Origin: an uncultured Phascolarctobacterium sp. | Lineage (GTDB): Bacteria > Bacillota > Negativicutes > Acidaminococcales > Acidaminococcaceae | NCBI GenBank assembly: GCA_949288065.1 | Contig: CASEIL010000021.1 | Location: 1-33,309, forward strand | Length of the DNA stretch: 33,309 nt | Direction: 5' to 3' | Program-made: the position numbers and the translations under genes | In this document: one piece after another, positions 1 through 6,512 of the stretch | Layout: each line of letters starts with the position of its first letter | Position numbering within the stretch: position 1 is the stretch's first letter | Notes under the pieces: generated by a model | Seen by the model: only the letters and a program-made list of their open reading frames with translations | The model's database searches: none | Told to the model about the DNA's origin: nothing

Positions 1-68
1 TCGGTAATATGCACCGGCCCCAGGCAGGTTATACGCATTTTTTTATATTCAAAATTACTGATACTCAT
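1..68 (-). CDS. csm5: Csm5, type III-A effector subunit (5' end only)
   Basis: Only the first 22 codons are in the window; the gene continues beyond position 1. The ATG at 66-68 overlaps the csm4 stop codon as ATGA, the same coupling used throughout this operon. The visible residues contain MRITCLGPVHIT, which fits the N-terminal beta strand and PVHI motif of RAMP-type Csm5 proteins. Csm5 caps the 3' end of the crRNA in the Csm complex. An internal ATG at codon 11 is an alternative start. The family call rests on a short motif plus its position after csm4, so it is strong by context and weak by sequence alone. Confidence 0.8.
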   Translation of the reverse strand, partial: MSISNFEYKKMRITCLGPVHIT

Positions 69-1060
69 ACCGGCAACCCCATATATAAAGCCTTGCCGCA
101 GCGGTAAACCCCGTGCTGCGCGCCTTCGGCAGCAAATTTTAACAGCTGCCCTGCTACCCTTTTGGGGAAGCATGAGCCCGCCCGCAGCATATACACGCTG
201 CTGCGCTTTTGCCAGCTTTGCTCCGCCGCATTATAAATAAAGCCGCTGCGTTTTACCAGCCCGTAAGCACCTGCCTTAACATCGGCAATCTGCCCCGGCG
301 CCGGGCACAGTACGGAAAGCGCCATTTGCCACCTGCTTTGCTTGTCGTTCAGCATCGCGTGCAGCACACCGGCGTCGCCGCTGCTCGCCTCGCTTAAAAG
401 CTGCGGCCCGCCAACAACGGCAAATTTGCCAAAGCCGCTGCTGCGCCTGCCGCCAATGCCGCCCAAACCCAAAAGCTCCACCGTTTTTACAAGGCTTTCC
501 AAAAGCGCGTCATCCGCCAAAGCGGCGATAAAATACAGCCCCGCCCCCAGCGCAAAAGTGTAATTGTTTACATAATACGCCCTGCTGCCCACGCGGAAAT
601 CCATACGGCGCTGCACGCCGTTCCAGCCGAACTCGCGCTTAGGGCTGCCCTGCGCTCCGCCAAAAGGCGCTAAATAAGCCTTTACCCCGCCTGCGCGGAT
701 ATAGGCTGCGCTTTCGTGCTCACGCACCGCCTCGTATTGCAGGCACAGCTCTTTAAAAGAAAGCTGCAAATCAAGCGGGTTAATTTTTTCCCGGCGGTTC
801 AGCGGCACCGGAACGTACAGTTCTTCCTCCTCGCCGCTGTAATAGGGCAAAAGGTCGCTGAAAACAAGGCTGCCCTGTTCCACCGCGTTTATAAATTCGC
901 CGCACAGCGCCTCATCCAGCCCGGCTGCTTCCGTTACCAGCGCGCTGAAAAAGGTATCCGCACAGCAGTTAAACGCCTGTAAACTGCCGCCCTTTTTATT
1001 TTCTGCCGTGCCAAAATGCACCGGCGTTAAAAATTTCATCCGCACAACATAGTATTTCAT
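65..1060 (-). CDS. csm4: Csm4, type III-A effector subunit
   Basis: A 331-residue RAMP-superfamily protein, a usual length for Csm4. Csm4 binds the 5' tag of the crRNA and holds Cas10 in the Csm complex, in the cytoplasm. The N-terminus (YYVVRMKFLTPVHFG) is the typical first ferredoxin-like strand, and the glycine-rich loop LGLGGIGGRRSSGFGKF near residues 195-215 is the family's RNA-binding signature. The ATG overlaps the csm3 stop as ATGA, so translation is probably coupled. The stop overlaps the csm5 start. The gene is very GC-rich (43 of 60 bases at 601-660), similar to the mre operon, so it does not look freshly imported. No truncation is seen. Confidence 0.93.
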   Translation of the reverse strand: MKYYVVRMKFLTPVHFGTAENKKGGSLQAFNCCADTFFSALVTEAAGLDEALCGEFINAVEQGSLVFSDLLPYYSGEEEELYVPVPLNRREKINPLDLQLSFKELCLQYEAVREHESAAYIRAGGVKAYLAPFGGAQGSPKREFGWNGVQRRMDFRVGSRAYYVNNYTFALGAGLYFIAALADDALLESLVKTVELLGLGGIGGRRSSGFGKFAVVGGPQLLSEASSGDAGVLHAMLNDKQSRWQMALSVLCPAPGQIADVKAGAYGLVKRSGFIYNAAEQSWQKRSSVYMLRAGSCFPKRVAGQLLKFAAEGAQHGVYRCGKALYMGLPV

Positions 1061-1755
1061 TCTATGCAGCTTCCTTCAAGCGTGGTTTTAAGTTTGCCTT
1101 CATAAGCCGCCAGTTCCTTGTTTAAGCCTGCGTAGCGCACGTTAAAATTGCTGAACGCCACCCTGCCGTAGCCGCGCGAACCGTGCCCGCCCAGATAATC
1201 CATTTGCACCATCATTAAAGCCGCTGCCAGCGTGGCAAAATCCTCTTCTATTTCCGCTTCGCTTTCAATGTTATACACCAGCTTAAACGCAAAATCCGTA
1301 CCGGCAGGCACTCTTTCAATCTGGCGCGGTATCGCCGTCGCCGTAAGGCGGGTAATGGAGTTTTCAAACTTAACCTCGCCCATGTAGGTATCGGTATCAA
1401 GGCGGCTGATTTTTTCAATGCTTTCGGGCGTTACAAACACGTCGTAAAATTGCAGGCGCGCGCCAACCACGCCGTTTTTAGAGGTTGAACCGAACAAACG
1501 GCAAATAACGGCGTCATCGTCCTCAATTTTGTTAAGCACATAGCCGGGCGAGCGCATTTTGGCAAGCAGGGTGCGCAGCTTGCCCTTCAGCGAGCTGCCG
1601 GGAATAATGGGCACCTTGGTAAAATGGTCGCGCACAAAGGGGCTTTCAACAGCACCGATGGGGGTAAAATCGCTGGAGGTGCCGATGTGCAGCCCCGTTA
1701 CCAGCGTAATTACCGCCTCTATTAAAAACTTTCCTTTTAAAACTGCCTGCTTCAT
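1057..1755 (-). CDS. csm3: Csm3, type III-A backbone subunit with altered catalytic residue
   Basis: A 232-residue RAMP protein that forms the repeated backbone of the Csm complex and normally cuts target RNA every six nucleotides. Family marks are TGLHIG (20-25), the IIPGSSLKGKLR segment, the VKFENSITR segment and the C-terminal glycine loop LGGHGSRGYGRV. In the well-studied Csm3 proteins the catalytic Asp (D33 in Streptococcus thermophilus, D32 in Staphylococcus epidermidis, from memory) sits in IGAIDSP; here the segment reads IGAVESP with Glu37. The DNA codon is GAA, so this is not a reading error. Aspartate-to-glutamate may weaken or abolish target-RNA cutting. The start overlaps the csm2 stop (TAATG). 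Family call is secure; the activity consequence is inferred. Confidence 0.95.
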   Translation of the reverse strand: MKQAVLKGKFLIEAVITLVTGLHIGTSSDFTPIGAVESPFVRDHFTKVPIIPGSSLKGKLRTLLAKMRSPGYVLNKIEDDDAVICRLFGSTSKNGVVGARLQFYDVFVTPESIEKISRLDTDTYMGEVKFENSITRLTATAIPRQIERVPAGTDFAFKLVYNIESEAEIEEDFATLAAALMMVQMDYLGGHGSRGYGRVAFSNFNVRYAGLNKELAAYEGKLKTTLEGSCIE

Positions 1756-2147
1756 TATTTATCCTTGCCTCCGTAGAATTTATGGAAGGCGCCCAGCGCC
1801 TGAATGTACCTGGCAAATTCGTCAAATTTTGCCGTGCTGTCGCCGATGCCGTCAATCATCTCCATCAGCCCCGCCTTTTCCACAAAGCCGCCGACGATGT
1901 TTTTTTCGCGCCCGGCTAAAAAGAGCAGCTTAACCTTTAAAAATTTAATTTCCGCCACCAACTCCGGCGAAAGCCTCTCCGGCCCGGCGCTGCTCATTTT
2001 GTAAACCTCAACTCTATCGCGCACTAAGTTTACCGAGGTTAAAAACTTGCGGATATGCCCGGTTTTCAGCATCAGCACATTATTATTAAATTTATCCTTC
2101 ACCATAATGCTTTTAATAGCATTTTCGGCTTTAGCAATAATATCCAT
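1755..2147 (-). CDS. csm2: Csm2, small subunit of type III-A complex
   Basis: A 130-residue, mainly helical protein that matches Csm2, the small subunit lining the crRNA-target duplex beside the Csm3 filament. Family-like features are the N-terminal TGHIRKFLTSVN segment and the C-terminal ending FHKFYGGKDK, similar to the short basic tail of other Csm2 proteins. I chose the ATG at 2147 because it overlaps the cas10 stop (ATGA) and lies seven bases after an AAGGAGG ribosome site; a TTG one codon upstream is possible but too close to that site. Identification depends partly on its place between cas10 and csm3. Confidence 0.88.
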   Translation of the reverse strand: MDIIAKAENAIKSIMVKDKFNNNVLMLKTGHIRKFLTSVNLVRDRVEVYKMSSAGPERLSPELVAEIKFLKVKLLFLAGREKNIVGGFVEKAGLMEMIDGIGDSTAKFDEFARYIQALGAFHKFYGGKDK

Positions 2148-4639
2148 CAAAAATCCTCCTTGGGCACATTAGGCAGGCTGTAAATTAAAAGTTCCAGCGC
2201 CGTTAAAAGCTGCCTGCGCCCCTGCGGCTCCAGACACCAGTTGTATAAAACGCGGCTGAACTCTGCGTAAACAGCGTCGGCGCCAGCGTCCTCCTGCTTC
2301 GGCTTGAGCAGCGCCGCGGCATAAGCAAACGCCGCCAAATTAAACCTGCCGCCCGGCTCTGCCAGCACGCTGTGCAGCTTATAAAGCACCGTGCGGTCCG
2401 CCTTAAGCCTGCCCGGCACAGCGGCCGCGCCAAACGAAAGCTTTTCGGTTAAAAAGCGCAGCTTCTCGCCGCAAACGGCTTTTTCAAAAACCTCCCAGTC
2501 GTACACATGCGCCAGCCCTCCGCCCGGGCCTGTAACATAATCGGCTCCCTGGCCGAACAGGGCAATTTTGCCGGTGCCCGGCACATTTTTAGCAGCCTTT
2601 TTTAACAGCTCTGCCTGAATAAACATCTGCTCCATCGGATAATCGGGCGTAAACATGCCGATACCGGCGGAAAAAGCCAGCTTGTTATTGGTGTAAGCTG
2701 CAAAGGCGTGGTAAATATCCACCGCAGCCTCTACAACGTCGTCCCACGCGCCCAGCAAAAAGATGTTATCGCCGCCGCTGTAAATTACGTGCAGGTTGCG
2801 CCAGAACTGCTTGGGCCTGTTAAACAGGCGGAACAGCGGCTGCCCCTTGCCGGAGGCTGCCTGTACGTCGCCCCTGAAAATTTTATTTAAAATAACCTTA
2901 AAAAAGAACGCCAAACGTCCGGACATTGCCGCCTGCCGCGTAAACGTAAGGTATTGCAGCGGGTTGGGCAAATCCTTGCGGTAAAAGCCCGCCTTCAGCA
3001 CCATACCGATAGCATCGATATCCGCCATTAAAACGCCCAGGCGCTTCACGCCGGTGTAGGTTTCGCCCATGCTGCGCGCCGCCAGCTGCTCCATATCCAG
3101 CACTTTGCCGGTTTTCGCGTCCTTAGCAAAATAATCGCAGCGGCTCAGGCGCAAAAACGGGCATTTTTCATCCGTTCCGCCCCTGGCACTGTACAGGCGC
3201 AAAACCTTGTTGTGCGCCTTAAACTTCTCCAAATCCTTCGCTGCCACCAGCTTTAAATATATCGGTCGCAGGTAACCAGGCATAGCCGCGCTGCCCGCCG
3301 CGTGGTTAGAGCATACCGCCAGCACCCTGTCATCTATAAAAGAAGCCCTGCCCAAATCCTGCAAGGAGCGGCAAAACTGGCACAAGCCGTCCTTTCGGCC
3401 CACATCGCCAGCAGTAATAGGCCTGTGGCACATACAGCATTCCACAGCGTCGCTGCTCTGGTTAATAAAGCTTTCCGGGTTGAACAAATCCTCCAGAACA
3501 CCGGCAGAATAACGGTTCTTTTTATTGTTCTCAACCTGCAAATCCACGCGGGCAAAAATATCGCTGCCCAGGCGCCGCCCCACAAACTCGGCAGACGTAC
3601 ATTCCGTATAACCAAAGGCCACATAAAGCTGCGTGCCCAAATTTTTAAGCAGCCACTCGTTAACGTAAGCCTCAAACCCGGCAATGCGCTCCCGCACAAA
3701 GGCGGTGTTAGGCGCAATTACATAAAGGTGCCCGCCCCCCGCAAAAATTACATTGCAGCGGCTAAGGTTAAATAAATACGCCAGCTCCTCCGCCAAAATC
3801 TGCGAAAAATATTCTAAATACAGCGAACGCCCGTGCATACCGGCCAGCGGCGCCTGCGCCGCAGGAGTGGTTAAAAAGCCGTAAATGCCGGTAATATCGG
3901 CAGAAACCATTAAAAATACCGGCTCGTCCTGCATCTTTTCCAGCGATTCCACTGTGCAGACAGCGGCGTAATCCGTAATGCCTTCCGCCTCAAAATACTG
4001 GGCAATGCTCACCGCTAAGGCGGATGTAAGCTTTACGTGCTCGAACAAAGAAATATCCCTCGGCAAATCCTCGCGCACCGTCAGCGGCAGATAGTACAGC
4101 GTGTCCTCAAACAGCTGCATCAGCTCGTACGGGTACATTTGCATAAGGGATTTTTGTTTTAATTTATTTTCAATGATTTTTAAAATCTTTTTATAGTCAT
4201 CCGCACAAGCTGTAATATCGTCGCGCACAGCGTAATTAATTTCCCGCGCAGCGCTCATGTCCTTCGGCAAAAAATAACGCTTATAGGTATCGTTATCCGA
4301 AAAATAATTAAATACCGATTCCAGGCACAGCGAAGCGTTAAATTTGCTGTTCTGGCATTCCATGCGCTCAGCGCCGAAGGCAACCGTATCTGCCAGGTAA
4401 ATTATGTATGCCAAATCGTTTTTGGCAAGCCCTGCGCCGGTAAAATCCTGCCTTCTGTGGAAGGCAATGCAGCGCAGCAGCTGCTGCACGTTTTCGTCAG
4501 TTTCATCCGCAAACTGCGCCAGCCATTTAGCGCCAAACTGCGGATAATTAGCGGCGTCATCCGTCAGCCCCGCGCGGAAGCACAGCTTGCCAATATCATG
4601 CAATAATGCGGCTTTAGCAATCAAAGAGTAGTCCAACAT
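2147..4639 (-). CDS. csm1: Cas10/Csm1, large subunit of type III-A complex, GGDN variant
   Basis: An 830-residue Cas10, the large subunit that degrades single-stranded DNA with its HD domain and makes cyclic oligoadenylates with its palm domains when target RNA is bound. In order: HD motif at His14-Asp15 (LLHDIGKLCFR); a zinc finger of Cys401/Cys404 and Cys420/Cys423; a first palm acidic pair Asp540/Asp542 in MADIDAIG; and the second palm signature at 622-625, which reads GGDN rather than GGDD. The second aspartate is one of the metal ligands expected for nucleotide cyclisation, so signalling could be reduced; the HD motif looks intact. It is the first gene of the csm operon. The upstream ATG follows GGGG by seven bases. 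No cas6 or adaptation gene accompanies it in the window. Confidence 0.95.
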   Translation of the reverse strand: MLDYSLIAKAALLHDIGKLCFRAGLTDDAANYPQFGAKWLAQFADETDENVQQLLRCIAFHRRQDFTGAGLAKNDLAYIIYLADTVAFGAERMECQNSKFNASLCLESVFNYFSDNDTYKRYFLPKDMSAAREINYAVRDDITACADDYKKILKIIENKLKQKSLMQMYPYELMQLFEDTLYYLPLTVREDLPRDISLFEHVKLTSALAVSIAQYFEAEGITDYAAVCTVESLEKMQDEPVFLMVSADITGIYGFLTTPAAQAPLAGMHGRSLYLEYFSQILAEELAYLFNLSRCNVIFAGGGHLYVIAPNTAFVRERIAGFEAYVNEWLLKNLGTQLYVAFGYTECTSAEFVGRRLGSDIFARVDLQVENNKKNRYSAGVLEDLFNPESFINQSSDAVECCMCHRPITAGDVGRKDGLCQFCRSLQDLGRASFIDDRVLAVCSNHAAGSAAMPGYLRPIYLKLVAAKDLEKFKAHNKVLRLYSARGGTDEKCPFLRLSRCDYFAKDAKTGKVLDMEQLAARSMGETYTGVKRLGVLMADIDAIGMVLKAGFYRKDLPNPLQYLTFTRQAAMSGRLAFFFKVILNKIFRGDVQAASGKGQPLFRLFNRPKQFWRNLHVIYSGGDNIFLLGAWDDVVEAAVDIYHAFAAYTNNKLAFSAGIGMFTPDYPMEQMFIQAELLKKAAKNVPGTGKIALFGQGADYVTGPGGGLAHVYDWEVFEKAVCGEKLRFLTEKLSFGAAAVPGRLKADRTVLYKLHSVLAEPGGRFNLAAFAYAAALLKPKQEDAGADAVYAEFSRVLYNWCLEPQGRRQLLTALELLIYSLPNVPKEDF

Positions 4640-4755
4640 ACAAAAACCCCATTGAAATTATATTAAAACTATAAATTACAATATTATAATTCGACACAAC
4701 TGTAATAAATCCTTTTCAATTTTCAGATTTTTATATTAATTTACGGGAAGAAAAG

Positions 4756-4785
4756 AAAAACCGCCCAAGCAATAAGCCCGGCGGC
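4756..4785 (-). terminator. Rho-independent terminator after the ferredoxin unit
   Basis: On the minus strand a GC-rich hairpin (CCGCC pairing with GGCGG at 4761-4784, extended by weaker G-U pairs inside) is followed directly by TTTTT. It lies 30 bases past the stop of the NapH-like gene and upstream of cas10, so it separates the redox pair from the csm operon. The AT-rich 120 bases between it and cas10 must hold the csm promoter; TATAAT-like boxes exist there but none has a convincing -35 partner. Confidence 0.7.
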
Positions 4786-4813
4786 AAAAATTTTAATTGT
4801 TATGTTTTATATT

Positions 4814-5389
4814 TTAATTTTTATGCTTCCATTTGCAAATCAGCTGCGTCATGCTTCCCATGGGGCAATATACGCACCAGGCGCGCGGCTTATAAAGCAA
4901 AAGCGTTATAACGCCTAAAATGGTAGATGTGAGCATTATACTGTAAAAACCAAAAGCAAACTGTGCTGCCCATTCCGGCACTCCGCCGCTGTAAGCCCAA
5001 TGCCACGGCAGCTGCAGCGTCCATAACAGCGTAACTGCCTGCGTTAAACCGGCGCTGCCGCTAAAAACAAGGTAAGTTGTAAATAACATATTTAAAAACA
5101 TCAGCATAAAAAACGCCAAAAAGCCATAACGGAAGGCATGGCTGCGCAGGAAGTTTGGCACCGGCTTATCCGGTGATAATTTAAATTTTTTGCCTAAAAT
5201 ATCAAACAGCTGGCTGCGCCCGCAATAACGGTTGCAGTATAATTTATTGCCGCCAATAATTGCAAACAGCAGCGGAATAAAAAAGCACAGCAAGCCTATC
5301 CATGCGCATAAAATGTTCACAAAGCCCAATGCCAAATACAGCAGCGACACTATCCATAAATAATCATACCAGTGCTTTTGCTTATTCAT
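4814..5389 (-). CDS. NapH/MauN-like membrane ferredoxin-type protein
   Basis: A 191-residue membrane protein with about four hydrophobic segments (roughly residues 12-46, 88-108, 138-162) and two cysteine groups: Cys52/Cys56 in YCNRYCGRSQ and Cys172/Cys175/Cys185 in CVYCPMG...C. This resembles the NapH/NosR/YccM group of polytopic proteins that carry electrons from the membrane to a partner through iron-sulfur centres, but the cysteine sets are shorter than in classical NapH, where two full CxxxCP/CxxCP motifs are usual. It overlaps the upstream ferredoxin gene by eight bases, so the two very likely act together. The true electron donor and acceptor cannot be read from this window. It sits between two CRISPR loci, which is an unusual neighbour. 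Confidence 0.75.
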   Translation of the reverse strand: MNKQKHWYDYLWIVSLLYLALGFVNILCAWIGLLCFFIPLLFAIIGGNKLYCNRYCGRSQLFDILGKKFKLSPDKPVPNFLRSHAFRYGFLAFFMLMFLNMLFTTYLVFSGSAGLTQAVTLLWTLQLPWHWAYSGGVPEWAAQFAFGFYSIMLTSTILGVITLLLYKPRAWCVYCPMGSMTQLICKWKHKN

Positions 5390-5576
5390 CCATGTTCACC
5401 ACCGTTATCACAGAAGCCGGGCAGGTGCGCGCGCATAAACCGCAGCCAATGCATTTTGCGGCATCAACTTTGGCGTACATACCTTTATAAACCCCTATCG
5501 CCCCGCGAGGGCATGCCTTAGCGCACGCCCCGCACGAAACACATAAATCAATATCGACAACAGCTAACCGCTTCAT
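5382..5576 (-). CDS. Small 2x[4Fe-4S] ferredoxin
   Basis: A 64-residue bacterial-type ferredoxin. The first cluster motif uses Cys12, Cys15, Cys18 and Cys22-Pro; the second uses Cys42, Cys45, Cys48 and Cys52-Pro. This spacing binds two [4Fe-4S] clusters and serves as a low-potential electron carrier in the cytoplasm. The gene starts at an ATG seven bases after AAGGTG; an almost identical AAAGGTGAT is repeated 15 bases further upstream. Its own promoter lies at 5612-5641. The 3' end overlaps the NapH-like membrane protein gene, suggesting a soluble carrier that feeds or drains a membrane partner. Function beyond electron transfer is unknown. Confidence 0.9.
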   Translation of the reverse strand: MKRLAVVDIDLCVSCGACAKACPRGAIGVYKGMYAKVDAAKCIGCGLCARTCPASVITVVNMDE

Positions 5577-5611
5577 AAAATCACCTTTTCAATATCACCT
5601 TTCTGCTGTAA

Positions 5612-5641
5612 ATTATACATTTTTGTTGTAAGAAGAGGCAA
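5612..5641 (-). promoter_or_regulatory. Sigma70-type promoter of the ferredoxin unit
   Basis: On the minus strand a TTGCCT -35 box (5636-5641) and a perfect TATAAT -10 box (5612-5617) are separated by 18 bases. The start codon is 36 bases past the -10 box. The promoter lies just beyond the decayed end of the CRISPR array, so this unit does not depend on array transcription. Confidence 0.6.
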
Positions 5642-5686
5642 GTATGGAATGAAAAATAGTATGGCATAATGAGCAAAAAAGTATAA

Positions 5687-5720
5687 ATTTTTAAATCATG
5701 CAGCCAGAATTGGCAGCGAC
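5687..5720 (-). repeat. Decayed terminal CRISPR repeat
   Basis: A 34-base segment aligns to the array repeat with one insertion and several substitutions; the last nine plus-strand bases, GGCAGCGAC preceded by TT, are intact. It is followed by a 35-base interval (5721-5755), exactly spacer length, before the first well-formed repeat. This is the leader-distal (oldest) end of the array. Confidence 0.75.
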
Positions 5721-5755
5721 GAAATATAACTAATAAGGTCAACCGCTTCACCGAT

Positions 5756-6258
5756 ATTTCAATCCACGCAGCCCGTGTGGGCTGCGACAGCGTACACATC
5801 ATACTGGTTACGGATACGCAGATTTCAATCCACGCTGCCCGAGTGGGCAGCGACAGCGGCAGGCGGTTGGCTTTTTGCGTAAGATGATTATTTCAATCCA
5901 CGCTGCCCGTGTGGGCTGCGACACCCGTAGCATACACACCAAATCGGAAAGCCGAAGATTTCAATCCACGCAGCCCGTGTGGGCTGCGACACTTGATAGC
6001 CTCCTCTCGGTTTTCGTCCTTCTATTTCAATCAACGCAGCCCGTGTGGGCAGCGACAGGGCGAGCAGCAGGCGCAGAACAACGCCGTTAACATTTCAATC
6101 AACGCAGCCCGTGTGGGCTGCGACCGGCGAAGGAATTAGGACGCAGCAGTTACGGATTTATTTCAATCCACGCAGCCCGTGTGGGCTGCGACGGCGAAAT
6201 TAAAGCAATGTATGAAAGCAAAATTATTTCAATCCACGCAGCCCGTGTGGGCTGCGAC
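5756..6258 (-). repeat. Old-end repeat variants with compensated stem change
   Basis: Repeats starting at 5756, 5958, 6092, 6160 and 6226 carry GCAGCCCGTGTGGGCTGC (plus strand) in place of the main GCTGCCCGAGTGGGCAGC. This swaps one stem base pair and changes one loop base. The repeat at 5890 has only one side of the swap, and the repeat at 6025 has only the other, so each has a mismatched stem. The repeat at 5822 is the main form. Repeats 6025 and 6092 also share a C-to-A change (ATCAACG). The repeat at 6294, just outside, has a different loop change (CCCAAGTGGG). Confidence 0.95.
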
Positions 6259-6416
6259 GTCAGTGATATGAAACAGGACCTTGCCTATTATATATTTCAA
6301 TCCACGCTGCCCAAGTGGGCAGCGACATCTCTTACACTTTCGTAGTCCGGCTGGGTACCATCCGGATTTCAATCCACGCTGCCCGAGTGGGCAGCGACCT
6401 TTTATTTATGGGACCC

Positions 6417-6512
6417 GGCAAAAATAAAACGCGACAATTTCAATCCACGCTGCCCGAGTGGGCAGGCAAAAATAAAACGCGACAATTTCAATCCACGCTG
6501 CCCGAGTGGGCA
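6417..6512. repeat. 48-bp tandem duplication inside the array
   Basis: Positions 6417-6464 and 6465-6512 are identical 48-base copies, each beginning and ending with GGCA. The duplicated block joins the last 20 bases of one spacer to the first 28 bases of the next repeat. The result is a repeat at 6437-6464 lacking its final GCGAC, followed by a 20-base pseudo-spacer. Confidence 0.97.
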
